Source: Paenarthrobacter nitroguajacolicus JCM 14115 (GTDB lineage: Bacteria > Actinomycetota > Actinomycetes > Actinomycetales > Micrococcaceae). Taken from it: 61,809 nt of DNA. The stretch lies in assembly GCA_001313365.1 (NCBI GenBank), contig BBFS01000015.1, forward strand, positions 1-61,809. The letters run 5' to 3'. This document shows positions 9,754 to 20,347 of this stretch, in pieces. Within the stretch, counting starts at the first letter, position 1, and each line of letters opens with the position of its first letter. Both the position numbers and the translations under genes were made by a program. The notes beneath the pieces were generated by a model. That model was not told the DNA's origin and ran no database searches. It saw only the letters and a list, made by a program, of their open reading frames with translations.

Positions 9754-10530
9754 ATGAATGGACTTTTTGATCTGACCGGCCGGGTTGCGTTGGTCACTGG
9801 TTCAAGCCGGGGGGATCGGTAACGCCCTGGCCAGGGGGCTTGCGGATGCCGGAGCACCATGGTGCTCAATGGCATCAATGCCGAAAGGCTGGAAGCAGCC
9901 CGGCAGGCCATGGCTGCTGACTACCCGGAGGGAAGGGTCCACAACCTGGCCTTCGACGTCACCGACGCCACGGCCGCCGCTGAAGGAATGGCCTGGGTGG
10001 AGGAGAACGTGGGTCCTCTTGACATCCTGGTGAACAATGCCGGAATCCAGCACCGTGTTCCCATGCTGGACCTTGATGTGAAGGACTGGGAGCGTGTGAT
10101 TACCACCAATCTCACCAGCGCCTTCCTTGTGGGCCGGGAAGCGGCCCGGCACATGATCCCCCCCCGGGGACAGGGGGAAGATCATCAATATCTGCTCTGT
10201 CCAGACGGACCTGGCCCGTCCCACCATTGCACCCTATGTGGCGGCCAAGGGTGGACTTCGCAACCTGACCCGCGCCATGACTGCAGAGTGGGCTGCCTCC
10301 GGCTTGCAGATCAATGGCATAGCGCCCGGGTACATCCACACGGAAATGACCCGGAACCTGGTGGATGATGACGATTTCAACTCGTGGATCCTGGGCCGGA
10401 CGCCGGCCAACCGGTGGGGGGGACAGTAGCCGATCTTGCCGGGCCAACTGTGTGGCTCGCCTCGCAGGCATCCAATTTCGTGAACGGCCAGACGATCTTC
10501 GTCGACGGCGGAATGACGGTGGTGGTCTGA
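9754..10530 (+). CDS. idnO: SDR oxidoreductase, gluconate 5-dehydrogenase-like, frame broken
   Basis: Classical short-chain dehydrogenase probably interconverting 5-keto-D-gluconate and gluconate. FDLTGRVALVTGSSRGIG binds the cofactor, ILVNNAGIQHRVPMLDL follows, and PYVAAKGGLRNLTRAM carries the YxxxK pair. The C-terminus is GQTIFVDGGMTVVV. Breaks occur near 9815 (G6), 9860, 10160-10180 (C7) and 10420-10430 (G7). The stop overlaps the next start (TGATG), coupling it to the IdnD-like gene, which is the main reason for choosing the idonate pathway over other SDR roles. Confidence 0.82.
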
Positions 10531-11595
10531 TGGGCATCAATCTCCCGGCCTTCGGCCCCCCCGCCGTAGTCGCCCACTGCAAGGGCGATCTCAGGATTGA
10601 AGACATTCCCCCCCTGACGGCACCTGCTCCCGATGAGGCGGTGGTGGAGATCGCCTACGGTGGGATCTGCGGGTCAGACCTGCATTATTGGCTGCATGGT
10701 GCAGCGGGGGGGAGTCCGTCCTCAAAGAACCCCTGGTCCTCGGGCACGAAATCGTAGGCGTGGTGGTCCGGCAAGCTGTTGATGGTGCCGGCCCCCCCGG
10801 GGTTGGCACACGTGTGGCTGTCCATCCGGCTACCCCCCCTGCCTCAGGTGACGTCAGGTACCCGGAGGACCGGCCAAATCTGTCCCCCCCGGGCTGTACG
10901 TACCTGGGCAGTGCTGCCCGGTACCCGCACACGGACGGCGCGTTCAGCCGCTACGCCAACCTGCCCACGCGAATGCTGCGACCGCTGCCGGAAAACCTGG
11001 ACCTTCGCACCGCTGCCCTGGTTGAACCTGCCAGTGTTGCCTGGCACGCGGTAGGACGCGCAGGAGACGTCAAGGGAAAGACCACGCTTGTGATCGGCAG
11101 CGGCCCTATTGGTGCGCTTGTGGTCGCCGTTCTCAAGCGTGCCGGTGCGGCCAGGATCGTCGCTGTCGACATGCACGACAAGCCCTTGGAAATCGCCCGG
11201 GCCGTTGGCGCCGATGACGTCCTTAAGGGTGATGATGCGGATGCCATCGCCGCCGTGGATGCCGATGTCGTTATTGAATCCTCTGGAAGCCATTTCGGGC
11301 TGGCCTCGGCTATCAAGGTGCTACCCGGGGCGGCAAAGTGGTGATGGTGGGGCTCCTGCCGTCGGGACCGCAGCCGGTGTTCATCTCACTGGCCATCACC
11401 CGCGAGTTGGAACTGCTTGGCTCGTTCCGCTTCAACAACGAGATCGATGAGGTCATTGATGCCCTGGCTGATGGCTCGCTGTTTGTCGATCCTGTGGTGA
11501 CACACGAGTTCGACCTCGCCCAAGCCCTGGAAGCCTTTGAAGTGGCGAAGAACTCAGCCGAATCCGGCAAGGTGCTGCTGAACTTCCGGCAGTAG
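10530..11595 (+). CDS. idnD: L-idonate 5-dehydrogenase-like alcohol dehydrogenase, frame broken
   Basis: Medium-chain zinc dehydrogenase that would oxidise L-idonate to 5-ketogluconate for the preceding SDR. Catalytic-zinc elements are YGGICGSDLHYWLHG and LVLGHEIVG; the Rossmann part is TTLVIGSGPIGALVVAVLKRAGA. GSAARYPHTDGAFSRY is typical of IdnD. The lobe that normally holds four structural-zinc cysteines (about 10830-10890) has only one Cys, so that site seems absent. Breaks lie near 10703 (G7) and 11320-11335; several C7 runs insert Pro. ATG 10530 overlaps the idnO stop. Confidence 0.82.
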
Positions 11596-11612
11596 CTGGC
11601 TCGTGGCGACAG

Positions 11613-12365
11613 TTAGTTCCGCGCGATGGGGGGGACGAAGACGCGGGGGGGCTGGTCATTCCAGCTGGGTGCCAACTCCGCGATGGTCTGCCGCATGATC
11701 TTGGCGGCGGCATCGCGCGCGACGGAACCGTCGCCGGCGTCGATCGCGTGTGCAACATCCATGTGCCACTGAAGCGCCTGCTTTTGGGGGGGTGTTCCGG
11801 CATGAGCCCATGGACGGTGCGGCCGGTGAGGGTTTCAGTGACCTGCCCAATAAGGTTGGCAAACATTTCGTTCCCGGAGCCGGAGAGGACCAGCGCATGG
11901 AACCGGATATCGAGGTCAAGGAAGCGGGCCATATCGCCGGCATCACCGGCTTCCTTCATGGCCAGGGAGATGCCCACCAGCTCCTGCCGAAGACTTTCGG
12001 GTGCGTTTCCTGCGGCCAGCTCTGCTGCAACAGGCTCGACGGCGGAACGGAGTTCGGCCAGCGACCTCAACTGGGCGCCACGCCCCCCCTCGCCGGCAAG
12101 CCGCCAACGGATCACCAGCGGATCGAAGGGATTCCAACGGTGGGCCGGGAGGACCCGGATGCCCACCCGCTTAATGGTCTCCACCAGCCCCCAGCGACTG
12201 CAGCACGCGGACAGCTTCACGGACAACGGAGCGCGAGACTTTGAGCTCGTCTTCCAAATGCTCGGCCAGCATGACGTGGCCTGTAGGAAGGGCGCCACCG
12301 ACAATCCTGGTGCCCAAATGCTCTACGGCGCGGTGGTGGAGGCTGGTTGACATAGAGGTAAGCAT
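11613..12365 (-). CDS. GntR/FadR-type regulator, frame broken
   Basis: FCD-family transcriptional regulator, probably of the adjacent sugar-acid genes. The winged helix is LHHRAVEHLGTRIVGGALP and LEDELKVSRSVVREAVRVLQ; the effector domain includes LRSAVEPVAAELAAGN, DLDIRFHALVLSGSGN and metal-site histidines. ATG 12365 and ATG 12353 are candidate starts. Breaks fall near 12195, 12085 (C7), 11785 (G7) and 11645 (G7). It is convergent with idnD and divergent from gnd. A 17-bp palindrome lies 48 bases upstream. Confidence 0.83.
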
Positions 12366-12412
12366 AGTGGCGCGGGGGGGACGTCCCGTGCGCTGTCGGA
12401 TCCGGGTCGGCA

Positions 12413-12429
12413 TCATAGACTGTTTATGA
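12413..12429. promoter_or_regulatory. Putative GntR-type operator
   Basis: TCATAGACTGTTTATGA has 5-bp inverted arms around a 7-nt centre and lies just upstream of the GntR-family gene, facing gnd. A partial copy on the minus strand, TCATAGTTTGTACGTCA at 9741-9757, overlaps the idnO start and matches 11 of 17 positions. Together they suggest a common regulator; only the palindrome is directly seen. Confidence 0.4.
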
Positions 12430-12578
12430 CGCGGCGCCGTTCCAAAACGTGGGCGCCGCTTTCCGGCCCACGGTTTTAATACGTATGGTTTATTACAGCC
12501 CCTGGTTTTGAATTCGCTTCCTGCGTGCCCCCAGGGGGGGTAGGTGGGACTGTTTGCACACGAACGAATTGGAGTTTG

Positions 12579-14013
12579 ATGTCAGCACACATCGGTGTCA
12601 CCGGCCTTGCGGTGATGGGCGCCAACCTGGCCCGCAACCTCGCCCGCAACGGCTTCACCGTGGCTCTCCACAACCGCTCCGTGGAAAAGACTGACGCCCT
12701 GCTCGAAAAGCATGCACGGACGGCGACTTCATCCGCACGGAAACCCTGCAGGAACTCGTCGACTCCCTCGAAAAGCCCCGCCGCGTCCTCATCATGGTCA
12801 AGGCAGGCGCTCCCGTTGACAACGTGATCGAGCAGCTCGAACCGCTTCTCGAAGCCGGTGACATCATCATCGACGCCGGTAACTCGCACTACGAGGACAC
12901 CCGCCGCCGTGAAGCCGCGCTGGCTAAGAAGGACCTCCACTTCGTAGGCGTCGGCGTATCCGGTGGCGAAGAGGGCGCACTGAACGGCCCGTCCATCATG
13001 CCCGGCGGCTCGCGTGAGTCCTACGACGCCCTCGGCCCGCTGCTGGAGAAGATCTCCGCGAAGGTCGACGGCGAACCGTGCTGTGCATGGATCGGCACCG
13101 ATGGCGCCGGCCACTTCGTCAAGATGGTCCACAACGGCATCGAATATGCCGACATGCAGGTCATCGGCGAAGCATTCGACCTCCTCCGCTCCGGCGCCGG
13201 CATCGAGCCCGCCGAGCAGTCCAAGATCTTCGCTGAATGGAACAAGGGCGACCTGTCCTCCTTCCTGATCGAAATCTCCGCCGAGGTCCTGGGCCACGTT
13301 GACGCCAAGACGGGCAAGCCGTTCGTGGATGTGGTCGTGGACGCTGCGGGCCAGAAGGGCACAGGTCGCTGGACGGTCATCTCCGCCCTGGAGCTCGGTT
13401 CTCCGATCTCAGGCATCGCCGAATCCGTCTTTGCCCGCGGCCTCTCCTCCCAGGCCGAGCAGCGCAAGCTTGGCCAGGAACTGCTGGCCGGCGAAGAAGC
13501 CTCCGTGGAAATCCCCGAGACCTTCGTCGAGGACGTCCGCCAGGCACTGTACGCCTCCAAGCTGGTCTCCTACGCCCAGGGCCTGGACATGCTGACTTCC
13601 GCTGCCAAGGAATACGGCTGGGACCTCAAGCTGGACGAGATCGCTTCGCTCTGGCGCGCTGGCTGCATCATCCGGCAGAACTGCTCAAGGACATCACCAA
13701 GGCCTACGCCGCCGAAGAGAAGCCCGCCAACCTGCTGTTCGCGCCGGCCTTCACCAAGGCCATCGCGGAGGCACTCCCGGCATGGCGCCGCGTGGTAGCC
13801 ACCGCCGTCCAGCTGGGCATCCCGGTACCGGTGTTCTCCTCCTCGCTGGCCTACTACGATGGCCTGCGCCGCAAGCGCGTTGCCGCTGCCCTGATCCAGG
13901 GCCAGCGCGACCTGTTCGGTGCACACACCTACGGTCGTGTGGACACCGAGGGCACGTTCCACACGCTGTGGGGCGAAGACAAGTCCGAGATCTCGGCCGT
14001 CGACACCCACTAG
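12579..14013 (+). CDS. gnd: 6-phosphogluconate dehydrogenase (decarboxylating), frame broken
   Basis: Oxidises 6-phosphogluconate to ribulose 5-phosphate with NADP. Visible are the cofactor motif GVTGLAVMGANLARNLARNG, IIDAGNSHYEDTRRRE, GVSGGEEGALNGPSIMPGG, the catalytic Lys in GHFVKMVHNGIEYADMQ, and GTGRWTVISALELGSP. The C-terminal tail contains YYDGLRRKRVAAALIQGQRD. ATG 12579 follows GGAG. Two breaks, near 12718 and 13672, each fit loss of one G from GGG. Without G7 runs in its body it is one of the cleaner genes here. About 475 residues is normal. Confidence 0.95.
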
Positions 14014-14098
14014 CAGCAGCTTCCCGTCAGAGGCCGGTTCCTCCCAGTTACGCTGTGGGGGACCGGCCTTTGCCGTACCCAACTGAAGGAGACCAGCC

Positions 14099-14948
14099 AT
14101 GGCACCCCCCCGTATCGCTTTTGTCACCGGGGCTTCAACGGGAATCGGTTTCGAAACTGCCGTCGCCCTCAGGTCCGCCGGTTTCACCGTCTTTGCAGGG
14201 GCACGCCGTGTGGACAAGATGGAGCCGTTGAAGCAGCATGGCATCACGGTACTGTCCTTGGACGTCACTTCGGAGGAATCGATGGCGTCTGCTGTTGGCC
14301 TGGTTGAAGCGGCACATGGGCGAATCGACTTGCTCGTCAACAACGCCGGCTACGGCTCCTACGGCTCACTCGAGGAAGTTCCACTGGCTGAGGGCAGGCG
14401 CCAGTTTGAGGTCAACGTCATGGGCCTGGCGAGGATGACCCAACTCGTCATACCCGGGATGCGCCGCTCGCGTTCAGGCAGGATCATCAATGTGGCGTCG
14501 ATTGGCGGCAAGATCCATGAGCCTTGGGAGCGTGGTACCACGGCACCAAATTTGCCGTTGAGGGAATGAGTGATTCCCTGCGCCTGGAGCTGGGGGCCGC
14601 ACGGCATCGACGTCGTCATTATTGAACCGTCGGGAACGGACAGTGAATGGGGCACCATCGCGGGCGAGGGCCTGTTGGCTGCCTCCGGCGGAGGGCCCTA
14701 CAGCGAGCAAGCCCACGTAGTGGCTGCCGCACTGGCATCAACATCCGGAACCGGTCATGTGTTGTCGACCCCCCCGGCGCGGGTTGTGGCGAAAACGATA
14801 GTACGGGCCGCAACGGCAAAACGCCCCCCCAGGACCCGCTACCCGGTGGGCAGGGGGAGCCTGGAGCGTCCTGGCATTGCGAAGGGTTCTTCCGGACCGC
14901 GCCTTCGACGCTGTCTTCTGGAATTTTTACAGAAGGCTCGCCGGCTAG
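14099..14948 (+). CDS. Short-chain dehydrogenase/reductase, frame broken
   Basis: NADP-type SDR with a C-terminal extension. [19 protein letters not shown] binds the cofactor, [17 protein letters not shown] follows, and the catalytic YxxxK appears after repair near 14530-14550 ([11 protein letters not shown]). The end reads [16 protein letters not shown] in the third frame. Substrate unknown; the family includes steroid- and lipid-active enzymes. ATG 14099 follows GAAGGAG. Breaks near 14530, 14590 and 14860-14870. Its TAG stop is interleaved with the cysE stop on the other strand (CTAG), so the two convergent genes overlap by three bases. Confidence 0.8.
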
Positions 14949-15533
14949 ATCCGGTATTCGATGTAGTACTCCGCCGGATCCACAGCGGGTTTGGTTTCCG
15001 ACCGTGCATCGCGGTGTCGCCATGTGGCCGGAATGCCTGTGATGATGGATTCCGCTGGCGCGTCCTTGACCACCACGCATTGGCGCCGATTGCGCTGCCG
15101 GCACCGATGGTGATGGGCCCAAGGACCTTTGCGCCTGCGCCGATGGTCACGCCGTCACCGATGGTGGGGGGGTGCCGCTTGACCTTGGCCAGCGAACGTC
15201 CGCCGAGCGTTACTCCGTGATAAATCATCACGTCCTCGCCGATCTCTGCGGTCTCACCGATCACCACCCCCCCATGCCGTGGTCGATGAAGAATCGGCGG
15301 CCGATGGTGGCACCGGGATGGATTTCGATTCCGGTAAGGAACCTGGCCAGCTGGGAGATCAGGCGCGCGGGAAAACGGAGCGCCGGATTCTGCCACAGCC
15401 GGTGCGTCACACGGTGGGCCCAAATGGCGTGCAGGCCGGAGTATGCGAAAAAGTTCTCAAAAGAGCCTCGAGCCGCCGGGTCGTGGGACCGGGCGGCATC
15501 GAGGTCTTCCTTAAGCCTTGCGAAGAAGCTCAC
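14945..15533 (-). CDS. cysE: Serine O-acetyltransferase, frame broken
   Basis: Makes O-acetylserine from serine and acetyl-CoA for cysteine synthesis. The N-terminal helical part is [18 protein letters not shown]; the left-handed beta-helix shows [40 protein letters not shown] and [20 protein letters not shown] short form of about 195 residues, usual in actinobacteria. The GTG start is at 15533. Breaks occur at C7 near 15265 and near 15080; the end YYIEYRI is read after repair. It lies downstream of cysK on the same strand, 41 bases apart. Confidence 0.9.
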
Positions 15534-15574
15534 AAAGACCTTTCTACAGGAAATGAAGGCGTGCGGGCGAAGTG

Positions 15575-16511
15575 TTAGCCGCGGATGTCGTCGAACAGCA
15601 CCGTGGAGATGTAACGCTCTCCAAAGTCACACACGACGGCGACGATCAGCTTGCCGGCGTTCTCGGGACGCTTGGCCAGTTCCAGTGCACCCCCCACACG
15701 ATGGCGCCGGAGGAAATGCCGCCGAGGATACCTTCACGAGCGCCGAGTTCACGGGCTACGCGGACCGAGTCCTCCAGAGTCGCGTCCAGGACTTCGTCGT
15801 AAACGTTGGTGTCCAGGATTTCCGGAACAAAGTTGGCGCCGATTCCCTGGATCTTGTGCGGACCGGGCGCTCCACCGTTGAGGATCGCGGAGTCCTTGGG
15901 CTCGATAGCGACAATCTGCACGCCGGGCTTGCGCTCCTTGAGGACCTGGCCAACACCTGTGATGGTGCCGCCGGTGCCTACGCCAGCAACAAAAATGTCT
16001 ACTTCGCCATCGGTGTCTTCCCAGACTTCCTCGGCGGTCGTGGTGCGGTGGATCGCCGGGTTGGCCTCGTTGGCGAACTGCTGAGCCAGATGGAGTTCTC
16101 CGTGTTGGCGACGATTTCCTGTGCCTTCTCGACGGCGCCACGCATGCCCTCGGAACCGGGCGTCAGGACAATTTCCGCACCGTACGCACGCAGCATGACC
16201 CGGCGCTCAGTGGACATGGTCTCAGGCATGGTCAGGATGACCTTGTAACCGCGGGCTGCACCCACCAGGCCAGTGCGATGCCGGTGTTGCCGGAGGTACC
16301 TTCGACGATGGTTCCACCGGGCTTCAGGGCGCCGGACTTCTCGGCGGCATCAATGATGGCCACGCCGATACGGTCCTTGACGCTGTTGGCCGGGTTGTAG
16401 AACTCAAGCTTGACTGCAACGGTGGCGTCGAGGCCTTCGGTCAGCCGGTTCAGACGGACCAGCGGGGGTGCGGCCGACAAGCTGCGTGACGTCGTCGTAG
16501 ATCCTTGCCAT
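15575..16511 (-). CDS. cysK: Cysteine synthase A, frame broken
   Basis: PLP enzyme converting O-acetylserine and sulfide to cysteine. The PLP lysine is in [20 protein letters not shown], the substrate loop is [15 protein letters not shown], and the phosphate loop is [39 protein letters not shown] and the end [14 protein letters not shown] are also present. ATG 16511. Breaks near 16470, 16265, 16085 and 15692 (C6). Forms a cysK-cysE unit; the reversed ORF fragments on the plus strand are shadows. Confidence 0.93.
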
Positions 16512-16577
16512 GAAAATTACGCCTATCTCTGAAGAGGGATTGCTGAGGTCAGCCTAACCAGCAGGATCGAAACCCTG

Positions 16578-17104
16578 CTAAGCAGTAAGCCACGCAGAGT
16601 AATATTTCCGGGCCTTAGCCAATTTCGGGTTAATGATCACCTGGCAGTACCCCTGATACGGGAACTTCGCATAGTAATTCTGGTGGACTTCCTCGGCTCA
16701 TGGAACTCGGGAAGACGGCTGACCTCGGTCACAATCGGATCGGACCATAGGGCCTGGGCGCGCTCGATGGCTTCCTCGAACAGCACCTTCTCTTCCGTCG
16801 TTGTGTAGAACATCGAGGACCGGTACTGGGTTCCCACGTCATAGCCCTGACGGTTCAGCGTGGTGGGGGGGTCGTGCAGGGCGAAGAACATGTCCAGGAT
16901 GACTTCCTCCGGAACCACGGTTTCATCGAATGTCACCGCCACAACTTCTGCATGGCCCGTAGTACCGGAGCACACTTCGTAGTAATCGGGATTGCGGACG
17001 TGGCCGCCGGTGTAACCGGATACAACCGAGCTGACGCCGCGGGTCTTCTGGTATACGGCATCAAGGCACCAGAAGCAGCCGCCGCCAAGTACGAAAGTTT
17101 TCAT
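16578..17104 (-). CDS. msrA: Peptide methionine-S-oxide reductase A, one break
   Basis: Repairs methionine-S-sulfoxide in proteins. [20 protein letters not shown] carries the catalytic Cys. [35 protein letters not shown] and, after repair near 16700, the downstream [15 protein letters not shown] region with its Tyr and recycling Cys complete the family signature. About 175 residues. A G7 run near 16866 adds one Pro to ALHDP. Divergent from the Nif3-like gene. Confidence 0.93.
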
Positions 17105-17228
17105 GTTCTCTTCAATGGATCGGAGGGCCTGATGATTCCCGCTTCACCTTACGGGAGAATTACGGCACCAGGGAGGTGCTGCCGGTGCGGCAACCGCCCG
17201 ATCGGGCCCAGTAGGGAAGAATAAGAGC

Positions 17229-18153
17229 ATGGAAGCAGTAAACACCGACATTTCTGATGCGGATTCCGTCGAAGAAGACGAAACAGTTGACGCCAGCGGT
17301 GATCCTACGCTCGGTCAGGTGTTGCTGGCTGTCGAGGAACTCTGGCCGGAGTCCCTGGCTGAAGACTGGGATGAGGTGGGCCTTGTTGTCGGCCGACCCA
17401 ACGCCCCCCGTCACCAAGATCCTCTTTGCTGTGGATCCCACGCTGGCCGTGATCGATGAGGCCGTGGAGTGGGGGGGAGCCGAACTGCTCATCACCCACC
17501 ACCCCCTGCTTCTCAAAGGGGTGAACTCTGTGGCAGCCACGTCCGCAAAAGGCCTCGCTGTCCACCGGTTGATAGAGGCCGGTACGGGCCTTTTGACCGT
17601 ACACACCAATGGTGATTCAGCAGTGGGCGGGGGGGTTTCCGATGTCCTGGCCGACGCTTTCGGATTGGAGAACGTCACTCCGCTGACTGCTGCAAGCAAC
17701 GGCCTTCCGGAGGAGGGCATCGGCAGGGTAGGGGGGGACCTCCCTGAACTTGAAACGCTGGGTGATTTCGCAGCGCGCGTCTTTGAGATGCTGCCCGCTG
17801 TCGCCGGGGGGGGAGTCCGGGTGGCTGGCGATAAAGACGGCCTGGTCCGGCGTGTCGCAGTTTGCGGTGGAGCCGGGGACAGCCTGTTCGACGCCGTTCG
17901 GGCCAGCCATGCGGATGTGTACGTCACGGCAGACATGCGTCATCACCCGGCATCGGAGGCCCGCGAAGGTGCCACAAACGGCCGGCCCTACCTGATCGAT
18001 GTTTCGCACTTTGCCAGTGAATGGCTGTGGCTGCCTGCAGCCGCCGAAGCGCTGGGTAACGTGCTCGCAGACCAGGGCTACGACGTCGAGATCCGCGTCA
18101 GCGGCACCAACAGCGACCCATGGGACTTCATACTCACTCCCGGCGGGGACTAG
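17229..18153 (+). CDS. Nif3-like dinuclear metal centre protein, one break
   Basis: Nif3/YqfO superfamily (GTP cyclohydrolase I type 2 homologue) of unknown exact role. ESLAEDWDEVGLVVGRPNAP, the metal-binding ITHHPLLL, LLTVHTNGDSAVGG and the C-terminal DVSHFASEWLW histidine region are visible. The acidic N-terminal extension of about 30 residues is unusual but well positioned with ATG 17229. A single +1 in a C run near 17404 splits the frame. G7 runs near 17474, 17630, 17730 and 17810 insert Gly. It probably forms a unit with the following coiled-coil protein, as in many actinobacteria. Confidence 0.87.
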
Positions 18154-18244
18154 AGTCTAGAAAGATACGGGCAGCCCTGACAGATAGTGGCGGTCCGGCC
18201 GGACTGATCCCCCCCAGGACCGGTGGCGATTAGCGGAGGTAAGC

Positions 18245-18984
18245 GTGGCGAAAGCAGCACCGGCAGAACAATTGAAATTGCTTGAACTGCAGGGGGGGCT
18301 CGATGCCAAGCTCAGGTCGCTTGCCGGCCGACGGAAGGTTCTGGAAACAGATCCACGCATCACGGACCTCACGGATGCGTTGAACGTGGCCAACGGCGAA
18401 CTTGGCGCTGCCAAGGTTGCCGTCCACGACGCCGAGGCCGAACTTCGCCGTGCGGAAGCCGACGTTGAGCAGGTAGCCACCCGCATTGAACGCGACGAGA
18501 CCCGGCTCAACAGCGGCACCGGCCTGTCCAAGGACCTGGTGGCGCTGCAGAGCGACATTGCCTCACTCAATAAGCGCCGTTCGGACCTGGAAGACGTGGA
18601 GCTCGAAATCCTGGAGCGCTGGATACGTTGCGGGAGCGTCAGGCTGCCCAGCAGGCGATCGTGGACGACATCCAGGGCTCGTTCGGCAGCATCCGGGCTG
18701 AGCTGGACGAGGCTATTGCAGAGATTGCCGCTGAAGAAACCGTGGTCCGCGGGCAACGTGCCGCTTTCGCGGAATCACTGGACGCGGGAGTGCTTGCCAT
18801 CTACGAGAAGACCATTACCAAGCGGGGAGTCGGTGCAGCCCGGCTGTTCCACGGTAAGTCCGAAGGCTCCGGCATGATGCTCAGCCCCGGCGACCTTGCC
18901 GAAGTCAAAGCAGCCGCAGAGGACGACATTGTTTTTTGCCCGGACTCAGGTGTCATCCTGGTCCGTTCGGCGGAGTGGAACTGA
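18245..18984 (+). CDS. Coiled-coil zinc-ribbon-type protein (CT398-like), one break
   Basis: About 245 residues, mostly long alpha-helical coiled coil (heptad-rich Leu/Ala/Glu from residue 5 to 170). In this family a four-Cys zinc ribbon follows. Here the tail reads SEGSGMMLSPGDLAEVKAAAEDDIVFCPDSGVILVR, with one Cys left, so the zinc site appears degenerate. Function unknown, though the family is linked to cell-envelope and flagellar/type III complexes elsewhere. GTG 18245 follows GGAGGT. Frame breaks near 18620. Neighbour of the Nif3-like gene. Confidence 0.82.
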
Positions 18985-19014
18985 CGCAGCCCAACCTCAG
19001 CTGGGCAGGAGCAG

Positions 19015-19784
19015 TCAGTTGGACAGGATGATGTTGAGCGCGTGCGGCTTTCGGGCCGTTCCCTCAACAAGTTCTGTTCTCCAGATTTCCCGTGCGGCCT
19101 TCAGGAGCTGATCCGGGGGTTGCCGGCGCTTGCCACGCCGGGTCAGCAAGTGTCGCGCAAGTTCCCCCCCGCGGGTGTGTTTGGCGAAGTGGCTGACAAC
19201 CGTGCGCTTGCCGTTCGCCTCGTTGAAGACGTTGACATTGACTGTCTGCGTCGCCGGGGGGGAGCCCAGGCCGCGGCGTAGGTGCTGGAGCGGCAATCGA
19301 CCAGGAGCTCACCTTCAGCACGTGAGGCGAGGGCGGCGTTAAGCTGCGGTTTCCAGTAGGAGGCGAGGCGTCCGACGTCGGGCAGTGCAGTTCCCATGGA
19401 CAACCGGTAGGCGGGCACATGGTCGCCAAAGCCGATGGCGCCCCACAGTGCGGAAACCACCAGGATGGATTCGTTCGCCTTCCGGCGCTGCGTCGGGGTC
19501 ATGGTGTTGTAGCCAAGGGCGTCATACAGAACCCCTGAATAGACCTGATGCGCGGGAGCGGCCGGTTCGGCATGCAGCCGCGTATTACGTTCGACGTCGT
19601 CCCGCAGCGAGGCGCCGACGCCCAACAGCGCAAGTGCATCCTCGTGCGCGCTCACCGTGCCCAACGCTTCGAGTACTTTTGCCCGGTGCGGGTTCAGCTC
19701 AGGGAAGCTGAGCGATTCCCAGTTGATGGAGGGGCCGTTGGCAGCGGGGGTCTTGCCTTCGGAAGGCGGCAGCAGAATCAGCAC
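19015..19784 (-). CDS. yaaA: Peroxide stress protein YaaA (DUF328), one break
   Basis: DUF328/UPF0246 protein; E. coli YaaA binds DNA and limits iron-driven damage under peroxide. MLILLPPSEGKTPA at the start, YSGVLYDALGYNTMTPTQRR, ILVVSALWGAIGFGDHVPAYRLSM and the C-terminal NVNVFNEANGKRTVVSHFAKH are strong family marks. The frame breaks near the G7 run at 19257-19263; another G/C run at 19165-19171 adds Gly. About 250 residues. Convergent with the zinc-ribbon-like gene and divergent from rnpB. Confidence 0.92.
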
Positions 19785-19841
19785 CCGTCGATATTACCGG
19801 GGGGGTCTTTGGGTGGTCCCAACGCCGGTAGACTGGACGGC

Positions 19842-20241
19842 GGATGGGTCGACCAGGCGGTCGCGCGTCACGAAAGTGGCTCGAGGAACGTCCGGGCTCC
19901 GTAGAGCAGGGTGGTGGGTAACGCCCACTCGGGGTAACCCGCAGGCCAGTGCCACAGAGAAGAGACCGCCTGCGCGTCGTGATGTTTGCATCGCAGCGCA
20001 GCAGGTAAGGGTGAAACGGTGGTGTAAGAGACCACCAGCTCCCTGGGTGACCGGGGGGGAGGCTAGGTAAACCCCACCCGGAGCAAGGCCAGACAGGACA
20101 CGCTTGAGGGCTGCTCGCCCGAGTGTCCGGGTAGGCTGCTGGAGGGCGTCGGCAACGGCGTTCGTAGATGGATGGCCGCCACTCCCTTACCGGTAACGGC
20201 AGGGGGGGATGACAGAACCCGGCGTATCGGTCGACCCATCC
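19842..20241 (+). ncRNA. rnpB: RNase P RNA, class A type
   Basis: Catalytic RNA that matures tRNA 5' ends. The terminal helix GGATGGGTCGACC (19842-19854) pairs with GGTCGACCCATCC (20229-20241). Conserved core strings include GAGGAACGTCCGGGCTCC, CAGGGTGGTGGGTAACGCC, CACAGAGAAGAGACCGCC, AAGGGTGAAACGGTGG, GGTAAACCCCACCCGGAGCA and ACAGAACCCGGCGTA. One hairpin, CTCCCTGG-GTGA-CCGGGGAG, should be perfect, but the record has seven Gs where the stem needs four (20053-20059). A second G7 run precedes the GATGACAGAACCC segment. Confidence 0.96.
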
Positions 20242-20347
20242 ATTTATTACTCCCGAATTTCCGCCGTGTGAGTGATTTCACGCCGCGGGGGGGCGGCCTT
20301 CACCGCTTCCTTCCGCCCTAGAATGGTTACTGAACGTAGATGTTCTG

